Part shown: positions 8,294 through 17,018 of the stretch, in pieces
How positions within the stretch are numbered: position 1 is the stretch's first letter
Layout: each line of letters starts with the position of its first letter
Source of the DNA: JAPLFM01 sp964650885
Lineage (GTDB): Bacteria > Bacteroidota > Ignavibacteria > Kapaibacteriales > UBA2268
Reading direction: 5' to 3'
NCBI GenBank assembly: GCA_964650885.1
Contig: CAZYXG010000036.1
Location: 1 to 28,150, forward strand
DNA length: 28,150 bases
Made by a program: the position numbers and the translations under genes
The notes under the pieces: model-generated
Database searches by the model: none
Seen by the model: the letters and a program-made list of their open reading frames with translations, nothing else
Told to the model about the DNA's origin: nothing

Positions 8294-9652
8294 TTATCTA
8301 TAATTTATTGTGGCTTTGAATTTCAATTCTGCTTCAGAATCCTTTGCTATTTTGATTTTGAAGAGAGCTGTGCGTGAGTCTGGCTTTGTGAATTTTTCAG
8401 TTTCGTTATTAATTTCCCAATTGCCATAGTTAGTGTTGTATTTGAATTCTACTTCCACATCAACTTGTTTTGAGTTTTTGAAATTGACTGTGTATTCAGA
8501 AGTATAGCCATTTTTGAAATCTTTGCGATTTGTTTCTATAATTTTGGCTTTCACATCGAATGCTTTGCCAATATTTAGCGTAATTAAATCATTCTTTGAT
8601 TTATGACCTATTTTATCTTCGCCGACAAGTTCTGTGCTTTCGCCATCGTACTTATTGATTTTGAATTCACCAGCTGGAATTGGAATTCCTAAGTTTGATT
8701 TCTCGTCGTTTTTAAATTCAACGACAATTGCAGCTGATTCAAAATTTTCAGTCAATGAATTATTAGAAACTAAATATTTCTTTTTAACAGGAATTGCATT
8801 TTTTTTGAAAAGAGTGATTTGCTTAGTTTCTTTATCGAGTAAGTTTACTTCTTGGTCAAGAGTATAAAGATGGAAATCCATAAATTCTTTTTCTACGAAT
8901 TCAGGAGCATTACTTTTAATGCCCATTAGAACAAGATTTTGGCTTTTTGACATTTGATAATCTTCTAGGTCAACATTATTTCTATTTATGTTAACTTCCC
9001 CAGCCATTAGCTTCAAATTTGCATTTTCAAAAGCAGCACCAGATTGATTAATAACTGAAACCCATGCATTCAAATCGAGCATATTGTCTTCTTTATTCAA
9101 TACGCCAACATATTGGGCATTCCAGCCCATCCCAGTAGTTTGGTAGTTTAGCTTAAGGTTAGCATTTGCTGTTTTATCTGAAATTACATTCCATTGCAGG
9201 GTTGGTCTGAGAATCAAACCTTTTGGAAGCGAACCAACGTTCAAAGTGTATTTGTTGAAATCTGGAATCATAAATAGTTGACCATCTTTCAACCGAAGGA
9301 CAACACTTTGCGAATTTGTAGAAATTAAATCACCAGTAATTGGCTTGTCTTTGTCGCTAATCAAAGTGATTTCTTTGCCAATAAACTTATTCAGAATAGT
9401 AGTAAAAGAAGCCAAATCATAGCGATAGTTTTGTTCTGCTATTTGAGCATTTTGAATTTCAGCAAAAACAGATGTGGGTATAATGTTTGAAGGTACATTT
9501 TCAATTAGTATATCATTAGTACCTTTTTTCAGGTCAAGCTTTCTTTCTTCATTTACCACCCCAATTCCTTGATTATAGATGGTGATAGAAATATTTTTTG
9601 AAATTCCAGCACTTAGAACTAGAAATAATGCAAGACCTGTTTTTAATGTCAT
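8294..9652 (-). CDS. DUF4139 domain-containing exported protein
   Basis: The 452-residue protein has an N-terminal hydrophobic export signal (about 1-18). Its pattern matches the DUF4139 family: an N-terminal region resembling the family opening (SITIYNQGIGVVNEERKLDLKKG) and a central GDLISTNSQSVVLRL barrel-like segment. The diagnostic block runs LNYQTTGMGWNAQYVGVLN...LDLNAWVSVINQSGAAFENANLKLMAGEVN. The biochemical role of the family is not established, and members are generally exported. The start has an AGAG-type ribosome-binding site. It lies only 14 bases after the cheW stop on the same strand, so the two are very likely co-transcribed, although no functional link is known. The 3' end abuts the convergent secreted-protein gene with no spacer, so no terminator fits between them. 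Confidence 0.8.
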   Translation of the reverse strand: MTLKTGLALFLVLSAGISKNISITIYNQGIGVVNEERKLDLKKGTNDILIENVPSNIIPTSVFAEIQNAQIAEQNYRYDLASFTTILNKFIGKEITLISDKDKPITGDLISTNSQSVVLRLKDGQLFMIPDFNKYTLNVGSLPKGLILRPTLQWNVISDKTANANLKLNYQTTGMGWNAQYVGVLNKEDNMLDLNAWVSVINQSGAAFENANLKLMAGEVNINRNNVDLEDYQMSKSQNLVLMGIKSNAPEFVEKEFMDFHLYTLDQEVNLLDKETKQITLFKKNAIPVKKKYLVSNNSLTENFESAAIVVEFKNDEKSNLGIPIPAGEFKINKYDGESTELVGEDKIGHKSKNDLITLNIGKAFDVKAKIIETNRKDFKNGYTSEYTVNFKNSKQVDVEVEFKYNTNYGNWEINNETEKFTKPDSRTALFKIKIAKDSEAELKFKATINYR

Positions 9653-9666
9653 AAATTCTCTTTTTG

Positions 9667-10152
9667 TTAAATTTCAACTTCCACTTCTTCATCTTCCAAG
9701 ATTTTTTCCAAATCTAGCAAAATTAGCAATCTATCTTCAATTTTTCCAATAGCTGTAATAAACTCAGAACTAATCCCAGAAGCAGATGCTGGAGGTGGCT
9801 CAGTAATATTTTTATTAATACGAATAACTTCGTTTACTTTATCTACGATGAAACCAATTACTTTATGTTCCAACTCAACAACAATTATTCGAGTATCCTT
9901 ATCGAAATCAATTTTAGACATCATTAATCTGGCACGCAAATCAATAATTGGAATTACTTTCCCACGAAGATTGATAACTCCCACGACATATGATTGAGTG
10001 TTTGGCACACGAGTAATTTCTGTCATTCGGTTGATTTCTTGCACTTTAAGTATATCCACACCAAATTCTTCATCGCCAACCGAGAAAGTAACCAATTGGA
10101 TGATATGCTCTGAACTATTGTTGTGGTCTCTATTGTCGTCTTTTTTAGCCAT
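9667..10152 (-). CDS. cheW: Chemotaxis adaptor protein CheW
   Basis: CheW is a cytosolic scaffold linking chemoreceptors to the CheA kinase. The 161-residue protein has the full CheW fold (about 17-152): QLVTFSVGDEEFGVDILKVQEI, then TRVPNTQSYVVGVINLRGKVIPIIDLR, which contains the conserved NLRG turn (61-64). It continues with RIIVVE, GFIVDKVNEVI, and IGKIEDRLLILLDLEKIL. The first 15 residues are polar and the C-terminus ends in an acidic tail (EDEEVEVEI). No cheA, cheB or cheR is nearby. The likely partner in this window is the chemoreceptor at 18305-20794. It lies 98 bases after the TamB-like gene and is tightly coupled to the DUF4139 gene downstream. A GGA-type ribosome-binding site precedes the ATG. 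Confidence 0.93.
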   Translation of the reverse strand: MAKKDDNRDHNNSSEHIIQLVTFSVGDEEFGVDILKVQEINRMTEITRVPNTQSYVVGVINLRGKVIPIIDLRARLMMSKIDFDKDTRIIVVELEHKVIGFIVDKVNEVIRINKNITEPPPASASGISSEFITAIGKIEDRLLILLDLEKILEDEEVEVEI

Positions 10153-10250
10153 AATTTATTCCGTTTTAAGTTGTACTTAGCAGTATTATCGTAAATAAAA
10201 ATGATAACTTTACTAAATTTAGAATTATAACTTAAAGAAGAAAAAGTACA

Positions 10251-13200
10251 TTACCAACTACTGCCATACTTTAATTTACTTTCCCATCGAATTTGGTCTT
10301 GAGTTTGGGTTTGATTTGTGTTGTTTATATATTTATATTGTAGAATCAAATTATTCAAACCCCAAAAAGAAAACGGTGCATCTATCACAAATTCAGGATT
10401 GGAAATATTATTCAAATTGCCACCAACAGACCATTCCAATCCACCAACGATATCGCCTTTCAAGTTTATTCTTGAGTTTTCAATTGAACCCTGGAAATCC
10501 ACATCGGCACTTTTTATAAAGCCAAAGTTTGTTACAAACTGATTGAGTGTGCTACTAAGCAAAGCAGATGAACCTTTATTTAACGACTGGTCTAATATGT
10601 TTGATTGACCAATATTCCCAGTTTTACTTAGCTCTTTGTCTGTTTTGCCAAAAGCAAAAAGATAAACTATATTTTGGAAAATAGTATTGGAATCACCCTG
10701 TGCTATCTCGTTGCCAATTTTATAGCCATAGGATAACCTTGGATTCTTTTTAGTACCGTTGATTTGAATATCTACTTCGTAATCTTTTTCCAAATTGTCC
10801 ACTTTTGTTTTGCCTTTGTAGTTGGCAGTCATATTCAACGTAGGATTTTCAATTGAGCCAGTAGGGAATGAAATTTTTCCAATCAAATTCATCTTCTTGC
10901 CAAATAGCACCATAGAAGAATTATTGAAAACATTAATTTCACCTTGCAATGACATCACTTTGCTGCCGCTTGGTTTCTCATATCTCAATGTTTTATTTTT
11001 ATCTTCAGTACCAATAAAAGTTGTCATGGTAGTGAATGCTGGCAGCCCCATTTCCAGTCTAAACTTTCCAGGGAATCTAACATCTATTTCATAGTTCATC
11101 AAATCGTTGAAACTTCTATTTGCAACAAATTCACTTTCTTCTTCATTGTTAATTTCGACTGCTCTATTGCTATCTAAAGTTTTACTTGCATTAAGAATAT
11201 TCTGTTGAGTTTGGGTAATATTTCTTCTTCTATAATCAAAAGAATTGGTTACGTTTTGCGACAAATCTGGCATTGGCATAGCAATATCAGCATCGAGTAT
11301 ATCAACACTTCCTTCCAAATTAGGTCTATCGAAAGTTCCATAGAATCTTAGAGGTCTATTGCCAGTAGCTATTTTAAATTTCCCGTATAAATTTGGCATA
11401 GTCAATTTAGAAGCATCAGAAAGTATTAATATATTCCTAGCATTTATAGTAAAGTCAAATCTTTTGAAATCAAAATTATGCATAGACATATAGCCAGTCA
11501 AATTAGCTTGGCTTCTTAAGTTATCTTCTTGCACATTTTTCAAATCCAAACTTAAGAATTTCAATGTGTCTCTGACAAGTTCCAATCTGCCATCTGCCAA
11601 GTAGTTAATATTTGAAGCATTTGCCAAAAACGAAACTTTGCTGACTTGCACCCTACCGATGTAATTAACACTATCTGGTGCAAATCCATTAATGAATAAA
11701 CTTCCATTGCCAAGTCCGCTCAGGTTCGATATTTCAGGAATAAAAGGAGAAACCAATTTCAAATCCAAATCTTTTACTGAAGTAATGATATTGAATTGCT
11801 CTTCGGAATGAATTCTATTTTTTACAGCTTTGAATCCCAAATTAAGTGGCAAAGAAATTATTTTGATTTCTAAGTTAGTAGCTAATAATTTATTATCAAG
11901 ACTTTCTATTTTAATCAATCCAGTAACCAATGAATCGCTATGTGCTAAAGTACCAGCCAATGAGCCAGCATTTTTACCAGTGAATTTCAAGTTGCTTGTT
12001 TGGAAGTCCAAAGTAGCATCTGGGTCTGAAAGAGTCCCATTTAAAAGCAAATTAGCTTTCTTGATTGTCCCTTGCATAGTCTTTAAGTTGGCATCGGCAA
12101 CATTAGTTTTTGTAAGTATTTTTTTAATGTCAAAATTTTCAAGCACAAGTTTTAAATTGCTAAATTTCTCCTCGTTCTGATAGTATAAGCCAGACAAAGA
12201 AATAATCTCAACAGAATCATTTGCAACAACAAAATTCCTAACGTTAATCAAGTCTTTACTCATTTTCACATCTATTTGATCGAGATTGTAAATATGAGCT
12301 TTATCTGAATAGTTAAAATTCAATTTATCTATTTTTAAATCAATTTCATTGCCTATCAAACTTGCTACGCCATCTAATTTAACATCAAATTCAGAATTTA
12401 CAATTGATTTGCTTTTGAAAGCAATCTTATCGCCATCGAAATTCAACTTCAAGTTCGGTTTCTCTATTTGCAAATCATTAATCTGTATTTTTCTATCAGT
12501 TTGCAATTCCAAATTGAAAGAATTAAATTTTCGTAGTCCATCTTGGTATGTTAAATTCAAATCTCCAAGTATTTTAGTTTGGAAAGCTATTAACTTCAAA
12601 TCTTTTGTTTCCAATCCGAAGTTCTTTATATCAAATTTGTTTATTTTCAAACTACTTGAATTTGAATCAGATTTAATTTCAATATCCAAATCAGAAGTGC
12701 TAACAAGTTTAATGTTATTTGTGAATAACGAAACTGGCGACAAGTCTTTAATGTTTGCAGTAATTCGACAATCTAACACATCAAAAGATGCATTGTTAAG
12801 CACATTTTTGCTGATTGTTGTGTTTAAATCACTAGCTGGAAAAATAGTAGTATATTTCTTTCCGAAAAAATCCGAAAGATAATCAGCTTGGTCTGCAACT
12901 GATTTTAGCAAACTTGCATAAGAGAATCTGCCCTCCAATTTTGCATCGAAGAAAGTAGAGTTAAAATCGAATACTTTGTAATTGCTATCTCTGCTGAAAT
13001 TAGCATCGAAAGTGAATGGTAGAATAGATCTATCGCCATAAAGCACAATATCAAAATTCGATTTTACAGACCCAATTATTTTATCGGGATCGAAACTCTC
13101 ACCATCAATTTTAATTGAACCAGTTGCATATTCTGGGGCTAATTTTGTTCTAAGTATTTTAGCAAAGTTTATAGAATTAAAGTCGAGATACAAATCGTAC

Positions 13201-14840
13201 TTTGGTTCTAATTCTGAAAAATCAATATATCCATTTGCATTCAAAATAGATTTTTCTTTTTCAATAAACTCATCGAATTGGCTTTTGTTTGCAAATTCCA
13301 CATTTAGAGTATCAAATTTCAATCTGTTGCTGGCAGAATATAAGATTAAATTAAGATTATTTATTTCGTTATGAAGTATAACTGAATTAGTAGCATTTAG
13401 TTTATAGTAGCCATTAAGCTTTTTAGGATCAACCCCTTTTGCATCTGTCACCAAATGTCCATTAATTGAAGTCTTTAAGCTTGTGTCTTTTGCAAAACTC
13501 GCCAAATCAAATTGTTCTAAAATTAAGTCTGCTTTATAGGCCAAATCTTTATTTGAAAAATCCAAGTTCGCAAATCCTTTAGCATTTCCATTTTCCGAGA
13601 TAAGCTCCAGTTTGGTTTGCACAGTTTTAGTATCGCCTGTGCCGAGTAATGATTTTACATTGATTGCATTAATATTCGGCAAATATGAAATATCAGCATT
13701 AGGTATAAACTGGGCAACATCAGTCTTATAAATCAATGAATTGCGAATCTCAATTTCATATTTAATTTTGTCGCCCTTTGTTGCATTGAGTAGATTAGCA
13801 GTAAACTCCAAGTTTGATTTATTATTTTTCAAAAACATCTGGGTAATCACTAAGCTATCCAATTTTCCAGAAGCTATTAATGAAAGCTTGTCAACTTCAC
13901 CAAACCGTGTTGGCATTGGAGCAAAGTATTCAATAAATTCGCCGTTGAAATTTTTAGAATCCAGCTTCAGAGCCAATTTCATATTTTGCACTTCCCTATC
14001 GCCGATGTGCTTGAATATATTCAAATTATCAGCTTTAGCTTCTATTTTCAAATTTGAAGTTTTAGAAACTAGTTCTAAACTTAGAATTTCTACTTTCTTT
14101 TCGTTCAGTTCTATTTGTGCGTTGGCACTCTTCAAATTTGTATTAGAGATTAAATCTTTAAAGCTAAGCTCAATTATATTGACTTTAAAGTCATTATTGA
14201 ATAAGTCAATTTTTCCATTCAAACTCAAGTTCAAATCTTGCAAATTATTCTTGAATGGATTAAATATCTTTCTTTTTGAACTGTCTAATTTATCATTGAT
14301 AGTAACTTGAGCATTCTCAAAAATCAGATTTCCTAAACTAATAAATAAATTTGGATTAGGTTTTGGATAATCGTCTTTCTTTTTGGGCTTGGCAATATGT
14401 TCAAAATTCCAAGTAGAATCTTGGCTGCTTCTAATCAATTTGATTTGCGGGTCTTTGAAAGCAATTTTATTGATGAATAATTTTTGCAAATTCGATCTCA
14501 TTAAAGAAAAATCCACAAATAGAGATGGAGTGCTCAACAATGTATCGCCAACAGTAATTATTCTTACGTTTATCAATTCCAAATTTATTAGCCCGTTCAC
14601 TCTCAAATCAGTAAACTCTACCTTTGCTTCCAATTCATCGGAAAGCAAGTCCGAAGCAGTACTTGTATAAAGCTTTCTTAGTCCAGGAATTTGAAACGAT
14701 GCAATAAATCCAGCAAGTATGATTAGCATTGCTGTGATTGAAAACACAAAAAACACGAATAATCTTCTCCACCACCTTTTCTTTTTTGGCGGAGATTCAA
14801 TTTCTGTTTCGGGCTTTATTTTTTCTTCTTTTGGATTCAC
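10251..14840 (-). CDS. tamB: TamB/DUF490-family envelope protein
   Basis: This 1529-residue protein has a short cytosolic N-terminus and one transmembrane anchor (about 24-48, following KKKRWWRR). A very long periplasmic region of repeating beta-strands follows, rich in Leu, Asn, Lys, Asp and Phe. That layout matches the TamB/AsmA-like family, whose members bridge inner and outer membranes as a hydrophobic groove and have been linked to outer-membrane protein assembly and lipid transport. The last 450 or so residues match the DUF490/TamB C-terminal domain, including FRLEMGLPAF, ISFPTGSIENPTLNMTANY and VYLFAFGKTDKELSK. The start must be GTG at 14840, because an in-frame stop lies four codons upstream and the next ATG is inside the membrane anchor. 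No TamA/BamA-like partner is adjacent. It is divergent from the receiver protein gene. Confidence 0.88.
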   Translation of the reverse strand: MNPKEEKIKPETEIESPPKKKRWWRRLFVFFVFSITAMLIILAGFIASFQIPGLRKLYTSTASDLLSDELEAKVEFTDLRVNGLINLELINVRIITVGDTLLSTPSLFVDFSLMRSNLQKLFINKIAFKDPQIKLIRSSQDSTWNFEHIAKPKKKDDYPKPNPNLFISLGNLIFENAQVTINDKLDSSKRKIFNPFKNNLQDLNLSLNGKIDLFNNDFKVNIIELSFKDLISNTNLKSANAQIELNEKKVEILSLELVSKTSNLKIEAKADNLNIFKHIGDREVQNMKLALKLDSKNFNGEFIEYFAPMPTRFGEVDKLSLIASGKLDSLVITQMFLKNNKSNLEFTANLLNATKGDKIKYEIEIRNSLIYKTDVAQFIPNADISYLPNINAINVKSLLGTGDTKTVQTKLELISENGNAKGFANLDFSNKDLAYKADLILEQFDLASFAKDTSLKTSINGHLVTDAKGVDPKKLNGYYKLNATNSVILHNEINNLNLILYSASNRLKFDTLNVEFANKSQFDEFIEKEKSILNANGYIDFSELEPKYDLYLDFNSINFAKILRTKLAPEYATGSIKIDGESFDPDKIIGSVKSNFDIVLYGDRSILPFTFDANFSRDSNYKVFDFNSTFFDAKLEGRFSYASLLKSVADQADYLSDFFGKKYTTIFPASDLNTTISKNVLNNASFDVLDCRITANIKDLSPVSLFTNNIKLVSTSDLDIEIKSDSNSSSLKINKFDIKNFGLETKDLKLIAFQTKILGDLNLTYQDGLRKFNSFNLELQTDRKIQINDLQIEKPNLKLNFDGDKIAFKSKSIVNSEFDVKLDGVASLIGNEIDLKIDKLNFNYSDKAHIYNLDQIDVKMSKDLINVRNFVVANDSVEIISLSGLYYQNEEKFSNLKLVLENFDIKKILTKTNVADANLKTMQGTIKKANLLLNGTLSDPDATLDFQTSNLKFTGKNAGSLAGTLAHSDSLVTGLIKIESLDNKLLATNLEIKIISLPLNLGFKAVKNRIHSEEQFNIITSVKDLDLKLVSPFIPEISNLSGLGNGSLFINGFAPDSVNYIGRVQVSKVSFLANASNINYLADGRLELVRDTLKFLSLDLKNVQEDNLRSQANLTGYMSMHNFDFKRFDFTINARNILILSDASKLTMPNLYGKFKIATGNRPLRFYGTFDRPNLEGSVDILDADIAMPMPDLSQNVTNSFDYRRRNITQTQQNILNASKTLDSNRAVEINNEEESEFVANRSFNDLMNYEIDVRFPGKFRLEMGLPAFTTMTTFIGTEDKNKTLRYEKPSGSKVMSLQGEINVFNNSSMVLFGKKMNLIGKISFPTGSIENPTLNMTANYKGKTKVDNLEKDYEVDIQINGTKKNPRLSYGYKIGNEIAQGDSNTIFQNIVYLFAFGKTDKELSKTGNIGQSNILDQSLNKGSSALLSSTLNQFVTNFGFIKSADVDFQGSIENSRINLKGDIVGGLEWSVGGNLNNISNPEFVIDAPFSFWGLNNLILQYKYINNTNQTQTQDQIRWESKLKYGSSW

Positions 14841-15012
14841 TGTTTGTTTTTATATGCAAATTAATGATTATTTGGGTATTTACTCATTAAAAAGAAGTTA
14901 ATTTTTATTGAAAATGGTCGAACTTGTTAAATAAACATACATTAAATTTAATAAATTTTAGTCTTTTAATTAAGTTTTATTAATTTATTTTAAGTAAATT
15001 TGCAATTGATAT

Positions 15013-15873
15013 ATGAGTAGTACTGAAATAAATAGCCAAAAAGAGAATATTACTGCAGCTTCAACAACTAAAATCTATGATAGTGCTGATCAAGAAATAG
15101 CTATCAATAATGTCGCTAGCAATAATGTTACTATTCCCAAAGCTCCTTTGCCAGAAGCTAAGAGAGTTGACGTACCTAAATCTGAACCTGTCAGTAATTT
15201 AGAAAATCAGCGAGTAAATCAAGTGGCGGATAAAGACAATATTTCAAGTAAACAAGAAATAGCAACTCCTAATCCGAAACCAATACCAGCTCAAAATGCT
15301 ATTCCAGACGCAGAAATTGCTAAAGCTCAGCCAATTCCAGCTCCAGTTCAGTCTGCGGCTGCACCTGCAAAATCTATAATTGATGTAGCAAAAGCAAATG
15401 TACCTGTGAAACCAAAAGACGAATTACCCGAAAAATTAATAGTGATGACAATTGATGATGACAAATGGATTCAAAGAATTTTCACTCAGTATATTGGGCA
15501 ATGGGGCTTTAAACATTATCAAGCGTCCGATCCCTTTAAAGGACTTATGGATGCAATTAAGTATCAACCACACTTAATTTTCTTAGATATTGTTCTGCCA
15601 GAAGTTGGTGGTGAAATAGTTTTGCAGTTCCTTCGCAATATGGAAGCTACTAAAAGTATCCCTGTTGTAATTATCTCTGGAAATCTCAATAAAGAACTAA
15701 TCAGAAATGCCTATGTGCTTGGTGCTAAAGGGTTCATTACAAAACCTTTCAATCAGGAAATTTTGTTTTCTAAAATTAAAGAAACTTTAGACCCTATTCT
15801 ATTCCAAAAAATGGTAGATGCTGGAAGAATAATTCCAAATATCCCAGTGAAAAAACCACAAGTCAAAGCTTAA
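15013..15873 (+). CDS. Receiver-domain protein with long Pro/Ala-rich N-terminal region
   Basis: The protein has 286 residues. Residues 1-140 are low-complexity and rich in Ala, Pro, Lys, Asn and Gln, with repeated Pro-Lys/Pro-Ala stretches, and are probably disordered. Residues 142-262 are a complete response-regulator receiver domain: acidic cluster DDD (148-150), phospho-acceptor D192 in IFLDIVLP, S222 in VVIISGN, and K244 in FITKPF. No DNA-binding or enzymatic output domain is present. It should therefore act by protein contact, as CheY-like or PatA-like regulators do. A TAAATTTG box (14995-15002) lies only 10 bases before the ATG. If it is used, the transcript would be nearly leaderless. 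Its kinase is not in the window. The stop codon overlaps that of pdxB on the other strand. Confidence 0.9.
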   Translation: MSSTEINSQKENITAASTTKIYDSADQEIAINNVASNNVTIPKAPLPEAKRVDVPKSEPVSNLENQRVNQVADKDNISSKQEIATPNPKPIPAQNAIPDAEIAKAQPIPAPVQSAAAPAKSIIDVAKANVPVKPKDELPEKLIVMTIDDDKWIQRIFTQYIGQWGFKHYQASDPFKGLMDAIKYQPHLIFLDIVLPEVGGEIVLQFLRNMEATKSIPVVIISGNLNKELIRNAYVLGAKGFITKPFNQEILFSKIKETLDPILFQKMVDAGRIIPNIPVKKPQVKA

Positions 15874-16970
15874 TGATAAGGGCTTAAAACCTCTCTTCTT
15901 CCTTTATAATTCGTTCGGAATGTTTTAAATATTTCTATGCGATTCAGTGGGTTTTTATTTATTTGAGATTTAAATAAATCAGATTCAGCTTGAATATTTC
16001 GTACCTCATTCATTGCTTGCATTACTTCGCCAATATTTTCAAAGCTAATAATTGACTTTTTGTCTTGCTTATTTATTTCATTTTCAATTTGCGAATAATC
16101 TAATTCCAAATTTGCAAATTCGGCCAACTTCTCTAATACTATTTTTGTACCATTTATCTTTCCTTCTTCCGTATGCCCAGCAATGTGTGGAGTAGCAATT
16201 AGAGACTTATTCATAAGTTCCAAATCCACATCTGGCTCTTCTGCCCAAACATCGGTTATCAAAGTGCAATTGCGGCTTTGCTGCAATTCAAGCAGTACGT
16301 GTTCATTTGATATTTTGCCACGTGATACATTTATTAAAACTGAGTTTTCCTGCACTTTGCTCAAAAGCAGTTTCTCATTCAGCAATTCATAAGTTGGGTG
16401 GTCGCCACCATAAATCAGAGGAATATGATTAGTGATTACATTGACTTGCGAAATCAAGTTTTTCAAGTGCGAATATTTAAAATCAAGACCATAATGCCTA
16501 TGCTCTTTCTCCAAATGAGGATCGCAAACAAGCAAATTCTCTCCTTTAATTCCTAATTTATTGCAGTAATAAGCAAGCTTGCTCCCAACATTCCCAAATC
16601 CAATTATTCCAACTTTAAGCTTAGAGAAATCAAAATCAAATCCATAGCTTGCGAAAATAGAATATAAAGTAAACTCAGTAACAGAGTTTGAATTGCAACC
16701 AAGTGCATCTTCAAATTGAATATTTGATTTTTCTAAATATTCTTTATCGAAGTGATCGCTGCCAGAGGTGGCAGTTGCAATAAATTTCACTTTAGTATTT
16801 GCCAAAAGCTGGGCATCAGCTTTAATGGTAGAGCGTATTAGCAAAGCTTCTGCTTGAGATTTTATAATGTATTCGTTGGTAATTTCACTGAATGGAAGCA
16901 CTTCAAATTTTGCAATGCCTGCAAGTGTTTCAGCAGCTAAAGGAATGTTGTCGTCTATTATTATTTTCAT
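15870..16970 (-). CDS. pdxB: 4-phosphoerythronate dehydrogenase
   Basis: PdxB oxidises 4-phosphoerythronate to 2-oxo-3-hydroxy-4-phosphobutanoate, an early step of DXP-dependent pyridoxal phosphate synthesis, and SerC transaminates its product. The 366-residue protein shows the D-2-hydroxyacid dehydrogenase fold. The nucleotide-binding GFGNVG is at 124-129, R217 lies in NVSRGK, E245 in WAEEPD and H262 in PHIAGHTEEGK. PdxB is preferred over SerA-type enzymes for three reasons: the N-terminus KIIIDDNIP, the ATATSGSDH segment (66-73), and a PdxB-type C-terminal dimerisation region ending in FRTNYKGRRE. Length is close to E. coli PdxB (378). It follows the unrecognised-family gene at 17019 by 48 bases, so the two may be co-transcribed. 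Its stop shares a TTAA with the convergent receiver gene. Confidence 0.93.
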   Translation of the reverse strand: MKIIIDDNIPLAAETLAGIAKFEVLPFSEITNEYIIKSQAEALLIRSTIKADAQLLANTKVKFIATATSGSDHFDKEYLEKSNIQFEDALGCNSNSVTEFTLYSIFASYGFDFDFSKLKVGIIGFGNVGSKLAYYCNKLGIKGENLLVCDPHLEKEHRHYGLDFKYSHLKNLISQVNVITNHIPLIYGGDHPTYELLNEKLLLSKVQENSVLINVSRGKISNEHVLLELQQSRNCTLITDVWAEEPDVDLELMNKSLIATPHIAGHTEEGKINGTKIVLEKLAEFANLELDYSQIENEINKQDKKSIISFENIGEVMQAMNEVRNIQAESDLFKSQINKNPLNRIEIFKTFRTNYKGRREVLSPYH

Positions 16971-17018
16971 TTTGTAATTTTCATTTAGATTTGTATTACA
17001 AAATTAACGAATATATAT

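Noticed and set aside
10316..14901. Many plus-strand open frames of 60-189 codons opposite the TamB-like gene
   Set aside because: The TamB reading is continuous over 1529 codons with family features. The opposite frames are Ser/Phe/Leu-rich shadows without start signals.
15870..16970. D-3-phosphoglycerate dehydrogenase (serA) as identity of the dehydrogenase
   Set aside because: The N-terminus, the ATATSGSDH segment and the C-terminal FRTNYKGRRE region match PdxB, and there is no ACT domain.
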